DNA from: Corallium rubrum
Taxonomy: Eukaryota; Cnidaria; Anthozoa; Scleralcyonacea; Coralliidae
Assembly (NCBI GenBank): GCA_964035015.1
Contig: OZ036004.1
Coordinates: 12,810,927 to 12,874,926, forward strand
Direction of reading: 5' to 3'
DNA: 64,000 nucleotides
Position numbers and translations under genes: made by a program. Below, piece after piece: positions 54,948 to 64,000 of the stretch (the stretch's first letter is position 1; each line of letters starts with the position of its first letter). The notes below the pieces were generated by a model. That model saw only the letters and a program-made list of their open reading frames with translations, did not search any database and had not been told where the DNA came from.

Positions 54948-55839
54948 ATACTCATATCGCTTTAATTTCGCTTGAGTGTAATGTTAGGTAAATCGCCAAA
55001 AACAGGAAACGCGGACGCTAATCGCATTGTTAAAGAATATGATATTTTTATGCTTTATGTGTCTATGTTTTAGACTCTGGTAACATATGCATTCATGCGT
55101 CTCAATAAATCGATGTTCAACGCGTTTTTTGAATGGGTATTGCATACGTCTACATGTAACATAAATAATGCCAAGCACGGTGGATTTCTGCGTGTAAACC
55201 TATAGCTAAAACGTCTTGGTCGAGCGCTTATAAACACATAAACACTTGAAACATTTAATAGTTAAAAGGGCATTCAGATTTCAGAAAGATCTTTAATCCG
55301 AAGCCAAACAAGCGCTCACACTGTTTCTTCGTCCTTGGAAAGCTTGTCGTTTAGGCGACGAAGTCGAAATGCGTTCCGGAATTATAGTAACACCTTGTAT
55401 GGTTTTATTAGGTGATGCTGTATTGAACACGAGAAAGTATGGCATGTAAATGTGCAGTCACGGCGCGCTTGTATTTGTAGTATAAAACAACAGTACATAC
55501 ATACATACACATACATACATGCATGCATAAAAATGTATTAAAATGCTGAAATACATATTGTTTCGAAACCAGACTATCCGCAAAAATTCTCAAAAACGTT
55601 CAAATTTATACGGACAGACCAGTAGCCCACTGTGAGCTGTCGACTTGTCATCATATTTCTTGGCGTCTTGTGATTGCGTGCAAATGTTCATTACCTGAAA
55701 CAAAACTCAACATTTATCTCCCATTCGTTGTTCGTGTTCACGTTCGTAAACCCTTCTGACATATAAATAAGACTTCTGAAGTATGCTGATTCGGACTATT
55801 GCTATTGGTCTGCGTTGATCACGTGATTGACGAAAACAT

Positions 55840-55919
<80 letters not shown>

Positions 55920-55985
55920 ACAACCGCGCTCATGACATAGCGGATTATGGTTTAGCAACCAGTATCCGCAAAAAGGGTCCTACCC
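54948..55985. repeat. Diverged repeat family, copy 3
   Basis: Resumes the host sequence interrupted by the transposon (ATACTCATATCGCTTTAATT) and contains the family blocks at about 54986, 55240-55375 and 55615-55800. A (CT)n-(CA)n tract lies at 55841-55921. Confidence 0.7.
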
Positions 55986-56199
55986 CGGAAATTTTTGAAA
56001 TCTAGAACCTCGGAAACACCATTTTCAGCAATTTGAGCGAACTTTTTCATCTAATTCTAAAGCGAGTATAAAATATATAGTGTTTGGTACTTTGGACGAT
56101 TTTCTGATTTTCTTCTTCGTTGTTTTGGTTTCCAGTGCGGGCCTCCCCCCAAATCGCGGGGCCCGTAGCATTCGCTACATCTGCTACTTCAAACATTAA

Positions 56200-56660
56200 T
56201 TAAAAGGCTATTCAGGTTTCCGAAATATTGATTGTCTGAGCAAAAACGCTATAAATTGACTGCACCCTTCTGCCTTCTTTTTCCCTTCAACATGTACTCT
56301 TAGTTACATATATAGAAATAACAATAATCGTTAATTTCTAACGATTAACCCTAATCTCTATTCCTAACCCCTAACACTAAAATGTTTGAATTCACGTTTA
56401 GGTAAATCGATAAAAACAGGAAACGTGGACGCTAATCGCATATGCATTGTTAAAGAATATGATATTTTTATATTTTATATGTCTATGTTTTAGACTTTGG
56501 TAACACATGCATCTCAATAAATGAATGTTCAACGCGTTTTTTGAATAAGTATTGAATACGTCTACATGTAAAATAAACAGTGCCAAGCGCGATGGATTTC
56601 TGCGTGTAAACTTATAGCTAAAACATCTTGGCCGAGCGCCTAACACGTAAACACGATTTC
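56200..56660. repeat. Diverged repeat family, copy 4 (partial)
   Basis: Contains the AACGATTAACCCTAATCTC block and the CGCTAATCGCATATGCATTG variant, then ends near CGCCTAACACGTAAACACG. Same family as 45300, 48480 and 54948. Confidence 0.65.
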
Positions 56661-57880
56661 CACATTTCGCAATTTTCGTGGAAGTACGTCCTGCGACAGG
56701 GATCTGGGAACAAAAGCTGTTGTAAGCTTCATCTTTCGTTTATATGATGCCGATTCGACGATTATGGCTTTGGAAGTAATTTAAAAGCTCTGAACGTTGA
56801 TTGCACTCCTATACTAAAGGTAAGGTATTTCACTTACAACAAAGAAACTTAACCGCTATCAAATACAGCTTAAAATCGTGCGTGCGTGCGTGGCGAATGA
56901 TCAATCTGCAAAGTGATGATGCCAGTCGCTGTGCAAAATCGGTTACTTCGTGTAATAATGAAGCAGGTGGTTGACATAAAGTTTTAGAAATTTCAACCGT
57001 AACGTTGGTGCACTACAGTCCAAATATAAAGCACATTTCTCAGGACACCGAGAGATACATTTAACAGATAATAAACGCAGAGTAAGAAGAGCTTCCGGTA
57101 TTGGTGGTTTGTATCAGTAGAGTTTTTACACACTATCAGTGGCATAATAATCTCAGGCAATTCAAATATACATAATGCACAATAGTTGTTAGATTCTAGT
57201 ATATACTGTAAACAATTAATCTAACAAGGTTCGCTGTTGCGATACTTTCGGTTCGTATTGCTACGAAACGAAAGTGGACCAACGGAAGACAATTCAAATG
57301 ATGTTAATTGGAGCTCGGTATTCGTCTATATATAGAATGAATCAATGTTTGAATACTGGTATAAAATGTATAGTTCAGAATATGTCATAATAACATTGCA
57401 CAACCGTGATTGCACCGAACGAAGATGAGTCTTTTACGATATCCGATTTCTCAGAATAAGAACAATTATTCACGGGAAAGGTGTGATCTAGATCAGAGTG
57501 TTGATGTAGTTGTTATAATCAGTGAATAAACGACAACAATTTACATAACTTGGAAATCGGAATTCACCTCACATCAATATGACTAGCTTCTCTGTAACAT
57601 GAAAAGTGAACCCTAACATTCAACGACTTGGATAATGCAAGCCGAAGCATATACTATACCTACAATTTATATATATACGGTATAAGCAATATATAGTCTT
57701 GACTAAATTACATATGCGTTTGGCCATTAGATCACATACTGAGTTCCATGGTTCTCTGTCGTCAGGTAAGCACCGTTAGAACGAACAGACTCACAGTTTC
57801 GAACCGTTTATCGTGAAAACTACGATTGTACAGCAGAATTTGATTATATCCGGCTAAGACGGCATCCGAGACATGATGGG
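56661..57880. other. No gene or repeat recognised
   Basis: About 1.2 kb of AT-rich sequence without long frames, clear inverted repeats or tRNA-like folds. A fragment of similarity to other parts of the window was not noticed. Confidence 0.4.
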
Positions 57881-57884
57881 TTTA

Positions 57885-58070
57885 AATTCATTCCTGTCCT
57901 CTGGGGCTTCCCCAGAGGTGAATCAAATCGTCTGGCGTTAGCCAGAAAAAAAATACCAAAGACTGATTCGGACAGGAAAGAGTGAGAGAGAGATACTGTA
58001 GTTTATACCTCATTCCTGTCCTGGCGTTAGTCAGAAAAAAACAGGAAAAGGACAAGGAAGAGTTAATCAC
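57885..58070. mobile_element. Short CTCTTTCCTGTCCGA-type palindromic elements
   Basis: Two adjacent diverged copies of a ~95-bp unit with ATTCCTGTCC and GGACAGGAA ends and a CTGGCGTTAGCCAGA core. The same unit occurs as two copies at 61069-61275. Confidence 0.6.
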
Positions 58071-58162
58071 GGGGTTTAATATGTTGTCGAAGCCTCGCAC
58101 CAGGGGGTGAAGACTTTTAGCTCTAGCTGTACACATATATTGTCTTACAAGCATTTTTATCA

Positions 58163-59912
58163 TTCCTTAACAGTGTTGATTATATGATACGTGTGCGAGC
58201 TAATGATCAATCTTATTAGTCTTTACATCTGTAATATTTAGCTACGCTAAGTTACAAATGATTTTACCATAAGAAAAATATTGAAAAGGAGATAAGACGG
58301 CAGCCAACAACGGGAAAGTGAAATTACTATAACAGTGACAGCATATATTAAAAACAGGGAAACTCGAACAGCATCGCTACTAAATGTTTGTGATTATCAT
58401 TCCTAAACCGAGGGGCAATTAAATCACTCGCTAAAAAGTGTACGAGACTTTCGGACTTTCAAAAGTCCGGGTATTTAATCGTTGGACTTTCGGACTTTTG
58501 TGATATTTTTGCGGACTTTTGCGGACTTTTTGTGAAAATATTCCCATTGTTTTTCATGTTCTGGTCAGGTAGTATTATAATTTATTTTTATTTTAATTAT
58601 AATTTATTTCAATTTTAAAATAAATCCTTCTGGAGAAGTCAAATACGTTTTTGTTGTGGTAGGGAGTCCAAATATGGGAATCCACTGACTTGTGCTGGTG
58701 ATTGTGATTAATGTCATGGGTTAGGGTTTGATTTTATGGAATGGTTTTAAGTATTGGGGTGGGGGGTTAGTGTTATAATTTATTTTTAATTTCTAAAGTA
58801 AATCTCTTCTGAAGAGGTGAATTCTGTTTCTGTTGTAGTAAGGAGTCCAGAATTAGGGATGCTCTGACTTGTGTTTCCTTGAGATTGGAGTACGTAGATC
58901 GACGCTGATGTCTAGTAGAATTTAGCACCGGTGGCGATGAGGCGAGCCCCAATGATATATGAGTTTGTTGAGTGATTCGTAAAGATTTGTGAGAGTTTCC
59001 GTATCAAAGGGAGAAAATTTTGGAGAGCAATTGCATAACCCGGGTGCGGAAAAAGAGAAATGCCACGGACAAGATAAATGCCTAAGTCCGCTATCTCGAC
59101 CGAGTCCCTGTTCTGAAAAAAACATCCGAGTTTTGAAAAAAACAAGGAGCCATGTTATCGTCAGGTTCCAAGCATGGCTGAGAAGGCACGTTTCTAACCC
59201 ACTAGCAGGTCCTGGAACGACGTACCCGCACATAATAAAAAGAGGAGGGCCGCGAAGGAAGGCCCAAAGATGGTGGATATAGAATGGCGCGAAAACGCGA
59301 GAATCCATATTTCCACATGGTCAGACCAAGCAACCTCGTTGTCATGTATATAAAATACTTCAGGATGAAATTACATGAAGTACATAACGAATTTGTAGGA
59401 GAAAGTGCAGATTTCCTTCGGATTTTTTTTGGATTTTGATCAATTCAGTAAGATTTTGTGATTTTTAATAGATTTTGAAAGGATTTTTATGGATTTTCAT
59501 GGATTTTCAGAACTTTTTGCGGATTTTTGGATTTTTAAGGATTTTCTAAATTCCGCTGGACTTTTTGGACTTTTTGCGGACTTTTCGTCAAAGTGTACGA
59601 AATTTTTGGAGTGATTTGCCCCTCGTCCTAAACAGTGTTGATTATATGATACGTTTGCGAGCTAATGATCAATCTTATTAGTCTTTACATCTGTATTATT
59701 TATATGTTTTACAGACGAAAAATTGTTCCTTTTGCCAAATTTTTTAATATAAACAAGCTACGCTAAGTTACAAATGATTTTACCATAAGAAAAATATTGA
59801 AAAGGAGTGAAGACGGCAGCCAACAACGGGCAAGCGAAATTACTATAACAGTGACAGCGTATATTAAAAACAGGGAAACTCGAACAGCATCGCTACTAAA
59901 TGTTTGTGATTT
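58163..59912. repeat. Tandem duplication (~245-280 bp unit) split by a 1.2-kb element
   Basis: The unit from CAGTGTTGATTATATGATAC to ATCGCTACTAAATGTTTGTG is present at about 58170-58400 and again at 59633-59912. The element 58409-59625 lies exactly at the junction of the two units. Confidence 0.85.
58409..59625. mobile_element. 1217-bp element with 8-bp duplication TCCTAAAC (hAT-like)
   Basis: TCCTAAAC lies at 58401-58408 and 59626-59633. The ends CGAGGGGCAATTAAATCACT and CGAGGGGCAAATCACTCC are inverted. Subterminal regions are full of GGACTTTT words on the left and GGATTTTT/GGACTTTT words on the right. An internal stretch at 58900-59310 has overlapping open frames on both strands (97 and 128 residues) that I do not recognise. 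Confidence 0.75.
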
Positions 59913-60239
59913 ATTGCTGAAAGCGGCCGCTCTATATTTTTACCGTGAGCTTAACCTTTTCGGCCTTTTTCTTCGTTATTTTTTTTTTCGCTGTTGCTTT
60001 TTCCTTCTTTCGAGGTTTTCTAAAACTAAGGATGTTGTTCTGCTTTTCATATACGTCAACGTTGATGTGTTTCTGTCCTTTTGAACGGGATATACGTATC
60101 CCAAAAAAGCCTTTTCTGAAGTCTTTTTGTCAGGAACAAATTGTGTTGTTTCTTTTGTCAAGACTCACGAATAGATTTTATTGTTCTCAGTGCCCCACAA
60201 TCCTTACCGCGCAAGTGAACGTACTATGCATATAGAAAC

Positions 60240-60860
60240 AAACAAATAAATAAATATTCAGATCACAGAAATTTGTTCAGATATCACCCTTCCACGTGTG
60301 TAAAATGACTGCACCGGGCCTTCGGCCCTACGCCCGGGCTCGGGGATTAATAGCGATATCTAATTTATTTTTGTGGTATAAATTCTGACGAATTGAGAGC
60401 GCTTTACCGAAATGACCTTGCAAACCTTAGTGAAGACCTTAAGTTATGTTCAAAACTTTTAAAGTGCCTATCCCTACCTGTGGGGAAAGAAACAGTGTTT
60501 ATGCATAAATGCAAGAAATAACGAGAAAGACGTGTATAAATTCTATTGTAAAAACTCTTTCTCTCCAAAAGCTCATTCCTTTTTTTGACGCCACTAATTC
60601 CAGTAAGTAGTTACCAAGTTTGACAGCGAAAAAGTTTATATAGTAAAAATGAAATTTTAATTTGGAAGGACAAGATATATTGCAATTTCGCTCAATTTAT
60701 ATGAGAATGTTTTCAGGCGAGTCAATTGCGACTGGGGATTCACAACACAGCTAGAAAGTTGTAAAAACCACAGAATAACAGAGAAATAAATATAATTTGA
60801 TGTATTATAAAGAGCTGCTGTCCTCCAACTAGCCGTTATTACTCATTTGTATCGAATAAA
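60240..60860. other. No gene seen; contains one shared GC-rich palindrome
   Basis: At 60313-60343 is GGGCCTTCGGCCCTACGCCC, the inverse of the phrase at 34900. Otherwise AT-rich with nothing recognisable. Confidence 0.4.
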
Positions 60861-60869
60861 CATCAACAT

Positions 60870-61060
60870 CGTTCAACATTATTGAAAGCGTGTTGAAAGA
60901 AAATTTGAACATGTTCAAATTTCGTTCAACATCATTCAACACCATTCAACAACGTTCAACATCATTCAACAGGGGTCGTCAAACGCTTTCAGCATGTTGA
61001 ATCAAGGCTGAATTCAACAATGTTGAACGATGCTGAATTAAATGTTAAAAGCGTTTGGCC
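60870..61060. repeat. Region built of GTTCAACAT words
   Basis: About 20 copies of TTCAACA or TGTTGAA in both orientations over about 190 bp, bordered by AAAGCGT on both sides. Another member of the word-rich class; ends not defined. Confidence 0.6.
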
Positions 61061-61068
61061 GGGCCTTA

Positions 61069-61278
61069 AAACTCTTTCCTGTCCGAATTGATTTTTAGTA
61101 TCTTATTCTGGCTAACGCCAGACGATTTTATGCGCCTCTGAGAAAGTCCTCGGACAGGAAGAGTCATAAACTCTCTCTCTAACTCTTTCCTGTCCAAATT
61201 GGTCTTTAGTATTTATTCTGGCTAACGCCACACGATTTTATGCACCTCTGGGGAAGCCCTCGGACAGGAATGAGTTAA
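61069..61278. mobile_element. Two tandem ~95-bp palindromic elements
   Basis: Each runs from ACTCTTTCCTGTCCGA to TCGGACAGGAA(T)GAGT, with a TTATTCTGGCTAACGCCA core. Separated by a CTCTCTCTAA linker. Related to 57885-58070. Confidence 0.7.
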
Positions 61279-61436
61279 GAATCAAAATAAATATTCGAAA
61301 CGGTACGGTTAGGTGGGACAGAGCATTTCTATCGCGAAAATTATCCCTCTCAACTCTCAAGCCAGGATCCCGGTTAGGCGGGGCGCGACAAAAACGTCCT
61401 GGCAAACACATTCTTCATATAAACGACATAGTATAA

Positions 61437-61580
61437 ACAGGGCCGTAGGCAGGATTTTTTAGTCAGGGAGGCAGTAAGACTACCAAATTTGTAGGGGGGT
61501 CCGGGGGTATGGTCCCCCGGAAAATTTTTGAAAATTGAGTCTCTGAAATGGCATTTCCCGCGATCTGACATCATATTTGC
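61437..61580 (+). repeat. Interspersed repeat starting CAGGGCCGTAGGCAGG
   Basis: Begins ACAGGGCCGTAGGCAGGATT, then a GGGGGTCCGGGGGTATGGTC stretch, AAAATTTTTGAAAATTGAGT and ATGGCATTTCCCGCGATCTG. Related in layout to 9055-9310 and 55975-56030. Confidence 0.6.
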
Positions 61581-61589
61581 GCAAAATTT

Positions 61590-62040
61590 TATTTTTATTT
61601 TACAAGATTTGCCAGACAATACACACGTACAATTAACAAATATAAAGGAAATAAATAGTGATATAAATTAAATACAAAGGCAGGGACTGACCACAGAGAT
61701 AAATCTCGAATAACGGGGTCCCAATAAATAAATAAATAAATAATTAAATAAATAAATAAATAAATAAATAAAATCGATCTAACAACACAATCTCATGGAT
61801 AGACTGTGTAGCGAACGAGTTGTGTGGCACTTAACACATACAGATTTAAATGTTTTCGGGTTTTCCGGATCATAGATATCATCAGTAAGATCTAGATAGT
61901 ATTTGTACAAAGCAGTTTTGAATGATGCTATAGATCTAGTAGTGTCTCCAATGGAACCAGGGAGAGTGTTCCAGACACTGGGAGCTCTAATATAATAGCT
62001 GTTCTGAAAACTTACTGTTCTAAATTTTGGTAGATTTAGT
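61590..62040 (-). pseudogene. 5'-truncated LINE 3' end (last 84 codons plus 3' UTR)
   Basis: The minus frame 62033-61779 reads LPKFRTVSFQNSYYIRAPSV, then WNTLPGSIGDTTRSIASFKT and ALYKYYLDLTDD to a stop. This is the characteristic C-terminus of CR1/L2-type non-LTR retrotransposon proteins (a 'WNTLP...IASFK' motif). The 3' UTR includes an (ATTT)n tract (61723-61772) and TGTCTGGCAAATCTTGTAAA near the end. It is a dead-on-arrival truncation and a different family from the 40.2-kb LINE. Confidence 0.78.
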
Positions 62041-62149
62041 ACGATTTAGTAATTTTGAACATTTTAAAACATTTTTTAAGACACATTCTCTCACTTTTAC
62101 GAAAGATTTTGTCTAAAACTACAGTATCACATATTTACAAAGACAACTA

Positions 62150-62755
62150 CAGTCATTTGCAACTCACTTGTCACTTTTCACCAAAATGTTCAGTAGTTCG
62201 TTACGAAGTTCGTTTGTAAGTTTAAAGTTCGTTTTGAACTACGCAATTGATTGCCGGCTACTAGGAACCAAGAAGGTAAGAATTCAGTCAAATGCGTAGT
62301 TTAAAACGGGCTTTGAACTTCTCAACGAACTTGCGAACGTCGGAACGAACTTCCGAACATTTTGGTGAAAGTGAGTAGCAAGTGACTGTAAAATAGTTAC
62401 TTTAACGGGATAAAGCGCGAACACAACGCGAAAATTCATTGTCAGAGTTATGATATTAATAGACCTTTCCGCATGAAGTGGATGGATCACGTGATCTTTC
62501 TTTTTGACAAATATGATTGACTAATGTCCAATGTTTGTCCAAGGTTTTGGATATCTGAAGTTTTGCCAGAGCCAATCAAATCTCTCAGCGTGTTATCCAC
62601 GCACTTCATGCGGAAATACTAGTTAGTTCTTTATTCTGTGACTCTGGGAACAAATGTATAGTATGACATTATTAAAATCATATTTTGGATTTTCTCTGGG
62701 GGGCAGTTGCCCCTGCTGCCCCCCCCCCCTCGCTATTACGGCCCTGGAGATAAAT
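62150..62755. repeat. Interspersed repeat with palindromic GAACTTC region
   Basis: An inverted pair around 62285 (TTCACCAAAATGTTC / GAACATTTTGGTGAA with AACTTCGNAACGAACTT words) is followed by the family body seen at 736-985 and 22883-23170, ending in GGGGCAGTTGCCCCTGCTGC and TACGGCCCTGG. It is interrupted by the nested MITE 62464-62618. Confidence 0.7.
62464..62618. mobile_element. Nested MITE with TTTCCGCATGAAGTG ends
   Basis: Inverted ends TTTCCGCATGAAGTGGATGG and TTTCCGCATGAAGTGCGTGG. It sits inside the repeat family body between GATATTA and CTAGTTAG, which are continuous in the copy near 800. Target duplication not certain (TA possible). Confidence 0.75.
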
Positions 62756-62905
62756 AAAGGGAAAATGTAGTAGCGATGCGAATGCGATCCCGCTTAACAT
62801 CCCGTCCCGGCAAACGTCCCCTCCCGCCTTCTATGTAAACAGCTCCCAAGCCTAAAAAGATTAAATTGAAATTCCGCGTTGGAATTTTATCTGTTAATTG
62901 TTTTT

Positions 62906-63439
62906 TTAAAGAGTATTGGCAATAAAAATTAAGTTTATCTCATTTGAAAGAACTCGTCAAATGGTATAAGAAGACCTTTTATAATTTTTCCGTATCTGTT
63001 TTGGTTTTGGAAATATTTTGACTAAACACAGCGTGTTGTCCGCCATCTTGGAATTATTTTCGACATGCAAAATTATGCATGTGACGACATAACCAGGGTA
63101 AAGTGAAATTTTTATCTTGCCAACCTTATGAGCTAGAAACTCGATTTTTTGTTACGCTATTTCCATTTAAAATTGACCCACAACATTTAAAAAGCCTTCC
63201 GTGGAAATTTGGTCACCCAAGGAGTAGTTTCATCAGGTTTACACTCTGCTTGTGTCGTCACCAATTTCCTAGTTAACTAGACCCAATATTACAACAAGAT
63301 GGCGGACAGCACGCTGTCTTTGGTCGAAATATTTCCAAAACCTAAACAAGTACGGAAAAATTGTAAAAGGTCTTCTTATACCATTTGAAGAGTTCTTTCA
63401 AATGAGACAAACTTATTTTTTATTGCCAATACCCTTTAA
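62906..63439. mobile_element. TTAA-flanked foldback element, ~140-bp arms
   Basis: TTAA at 62906-62909 and 63436-63439. The ends AGAGTATTGGCAATAAAAAT and AGGGTATTGGCAATAAAAAA are inverted, with arms continuing through TCAAATGGTATAAGAAGACC and GTCCGCCATCTTG. Non-coding. Confidence 0.8.
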
Positions 63440-63484
63440 GTCTAACAGATTTATTGGATTTATTGGGATATTCTTTTTTTGCAG

Positions 63485-63850
63485 ATAGTATGGCATCTTT
63501 ATATAGCGAACTTGGAGGTAATGAAAATTTATTCCAATATTTAGTATAATTTAGTTGTTTAGACTTACCAACTTGATAGGCGACAATGTTTTAAGATCCT
63601 AGCTCATATGGAAAATCAGTTTGTTGCGACGTTACGACCTTGCAAGAATTCCATGCCATTCTGCATGCAAGCAATATCTTTCACACACGTGGAATAAGAA
63701 TATCTTCGCATACGGCACAGAACATTTTCTACATGAAATACCTGATCGACAAAGGAAATACCAGTGTTAGTTCAAAATTTTATTCGGAAGCAGACAAAGT
63801 GCTAAAGAGAGGTGCCCAGTGCCCTAGCGCTTGCATTCAAAAGCATCCAA
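63485..63850 (+). CDS. Possible exons of an unrecognised gene at the window edge
   Basis: After a strong acceptor-like pyrimidine tract (TTCTTTTTTTGCAG) is a short frame beginning ATGGCATCTTTATATAGCGA (MASLYSELGG) with a donor-like GGAG|GTAATG at 63523. A second open stretch at about 63625-63850 reads DVTTLQEFHAILHASNIFHT and continues RGIRISSHTAQNIFYMKYLI before running into the MITE at 63851. The two do not join in frame with the splice sites I could see. It could be the start of a gene continuing to the right, or a fragment. I do not recognise the protein. Confidence 0.3.
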
Positions 63851-63998
63851 TTAAGAAATGGCTCATGGTTTAGCGTGTTCCAATGGATGCACGCGGGAAA
63901 TTGGGAGGGCACGAAAAAATCGTAAGAGTTGGTCGAGGCGTAGCCGAGTGCATCCATAACTCGATGGAGCACACTAAACCATGGTCCATTTCTTTTAT
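63851..63998. mobile_element. Foldback MITE with AAGAAATGG...ATGGTTTAG ends
   Basis: Inverted arms (AAGAAATGGCTCATGGTTTA and AAGAAATGGACCATGGTTTA) and a loop with GAGGCGTAGCCGAGTGCATC. The loop phrase also occurs in the 29476-29634 element. Confidence 0.72.
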
Positions 63999-64000
63999 AA

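Noticed and set aside
59797..60235. 95- and 96-residue frames in overlapping phases
   Set aside because: The start lies in a tandem duplicated segment, the composition is hydrophobic by T-richness, and no domain or splice context is seen.

Overview
This is eukaryotic DNA from an invertebrate animal. Genes are split by GT-AG introns, gene density is very low, base composition is AT-rich, and most of the window is transposons, foldback elements, tRNA-derived SINEs and simple repeats. The host genes (essential myosin light chain, SLC16-type transporter, multi-SH3 adaptor) are metazoan. The repeat style suggests a cnidarian, but that assignment is inference.

Layout. 1-1.3 kb: a ~37-bp tandem array broken by a TA-flanked MITE, then a minisatellite. 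1.43-6.63 kb: a near-intact Ty3/gypsy retrotransposon on the minus strand (155-bp LTRs differing at one base, CTAT target duplication, tRNA-Leu primer site). 6.7-8.7 kb: a 2-kb element with subterminal TCACG words. 9.4-16.1 kb: a two-exon essential myosin light chain gene (minus) whose 6.2-kb intron is packed with nested MITEs. 17-24.6 kb: more foldback elements, a three-SH3 adaptor gene (minus, 22.6-19.8 kb), microsatellites and a dead gag fragment. 25-25.8 kb: three copies of a SINE with tRNA-like modules. 25.9-34.4 kb: a five-exon SLC16/monocarboxylate-transporter-like gene (minus, 1098 aa) with a ~690-residue tail. 36-42 kb: foldback elements, a hAT transposase split by a MITE, and a LINE fragment lacking its YxDD motif. 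42-57 kb: satellites, a diverged repeat family and the transposon described next. 57-64 kb: nested MITEs, a second LINE 3' end, and possible exons of an unrecognised gene at the right edge.

The standout is 49.85-54.95 kb: a 5.1-kb DNA transposon flanked by a ~10-bp target duplication, with ~340-bp inner inverted arms. It carries two intact convergent genes: a four-exon integrase-like DDE transposase (405 aa) and an intronless alpha-type protein kinase (410 aa) with its catalytic and zinc-binding residues present. Each gene starts just inside one arm, so the arms probably act as promoters. Four smaller elements in the window (10.1, 17.4, 44.5 and 48.1 kb) share related 19-bp ends and 9-bp target duplications (one degenerate), which suggests a common mobilising system. 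A transposon carrying its own alpha-kinase is the best candidate here for an undescribed system.

Many other short elements can be given superfamily-style labels from their target duplications: TTAA (piggyBac-like), TTA (Harbinger-like), TA (Tc1/mariner-like), 7-8 bp (hAT-like). Several families have interiors built almost wholly from one repeated near-palindromic word.
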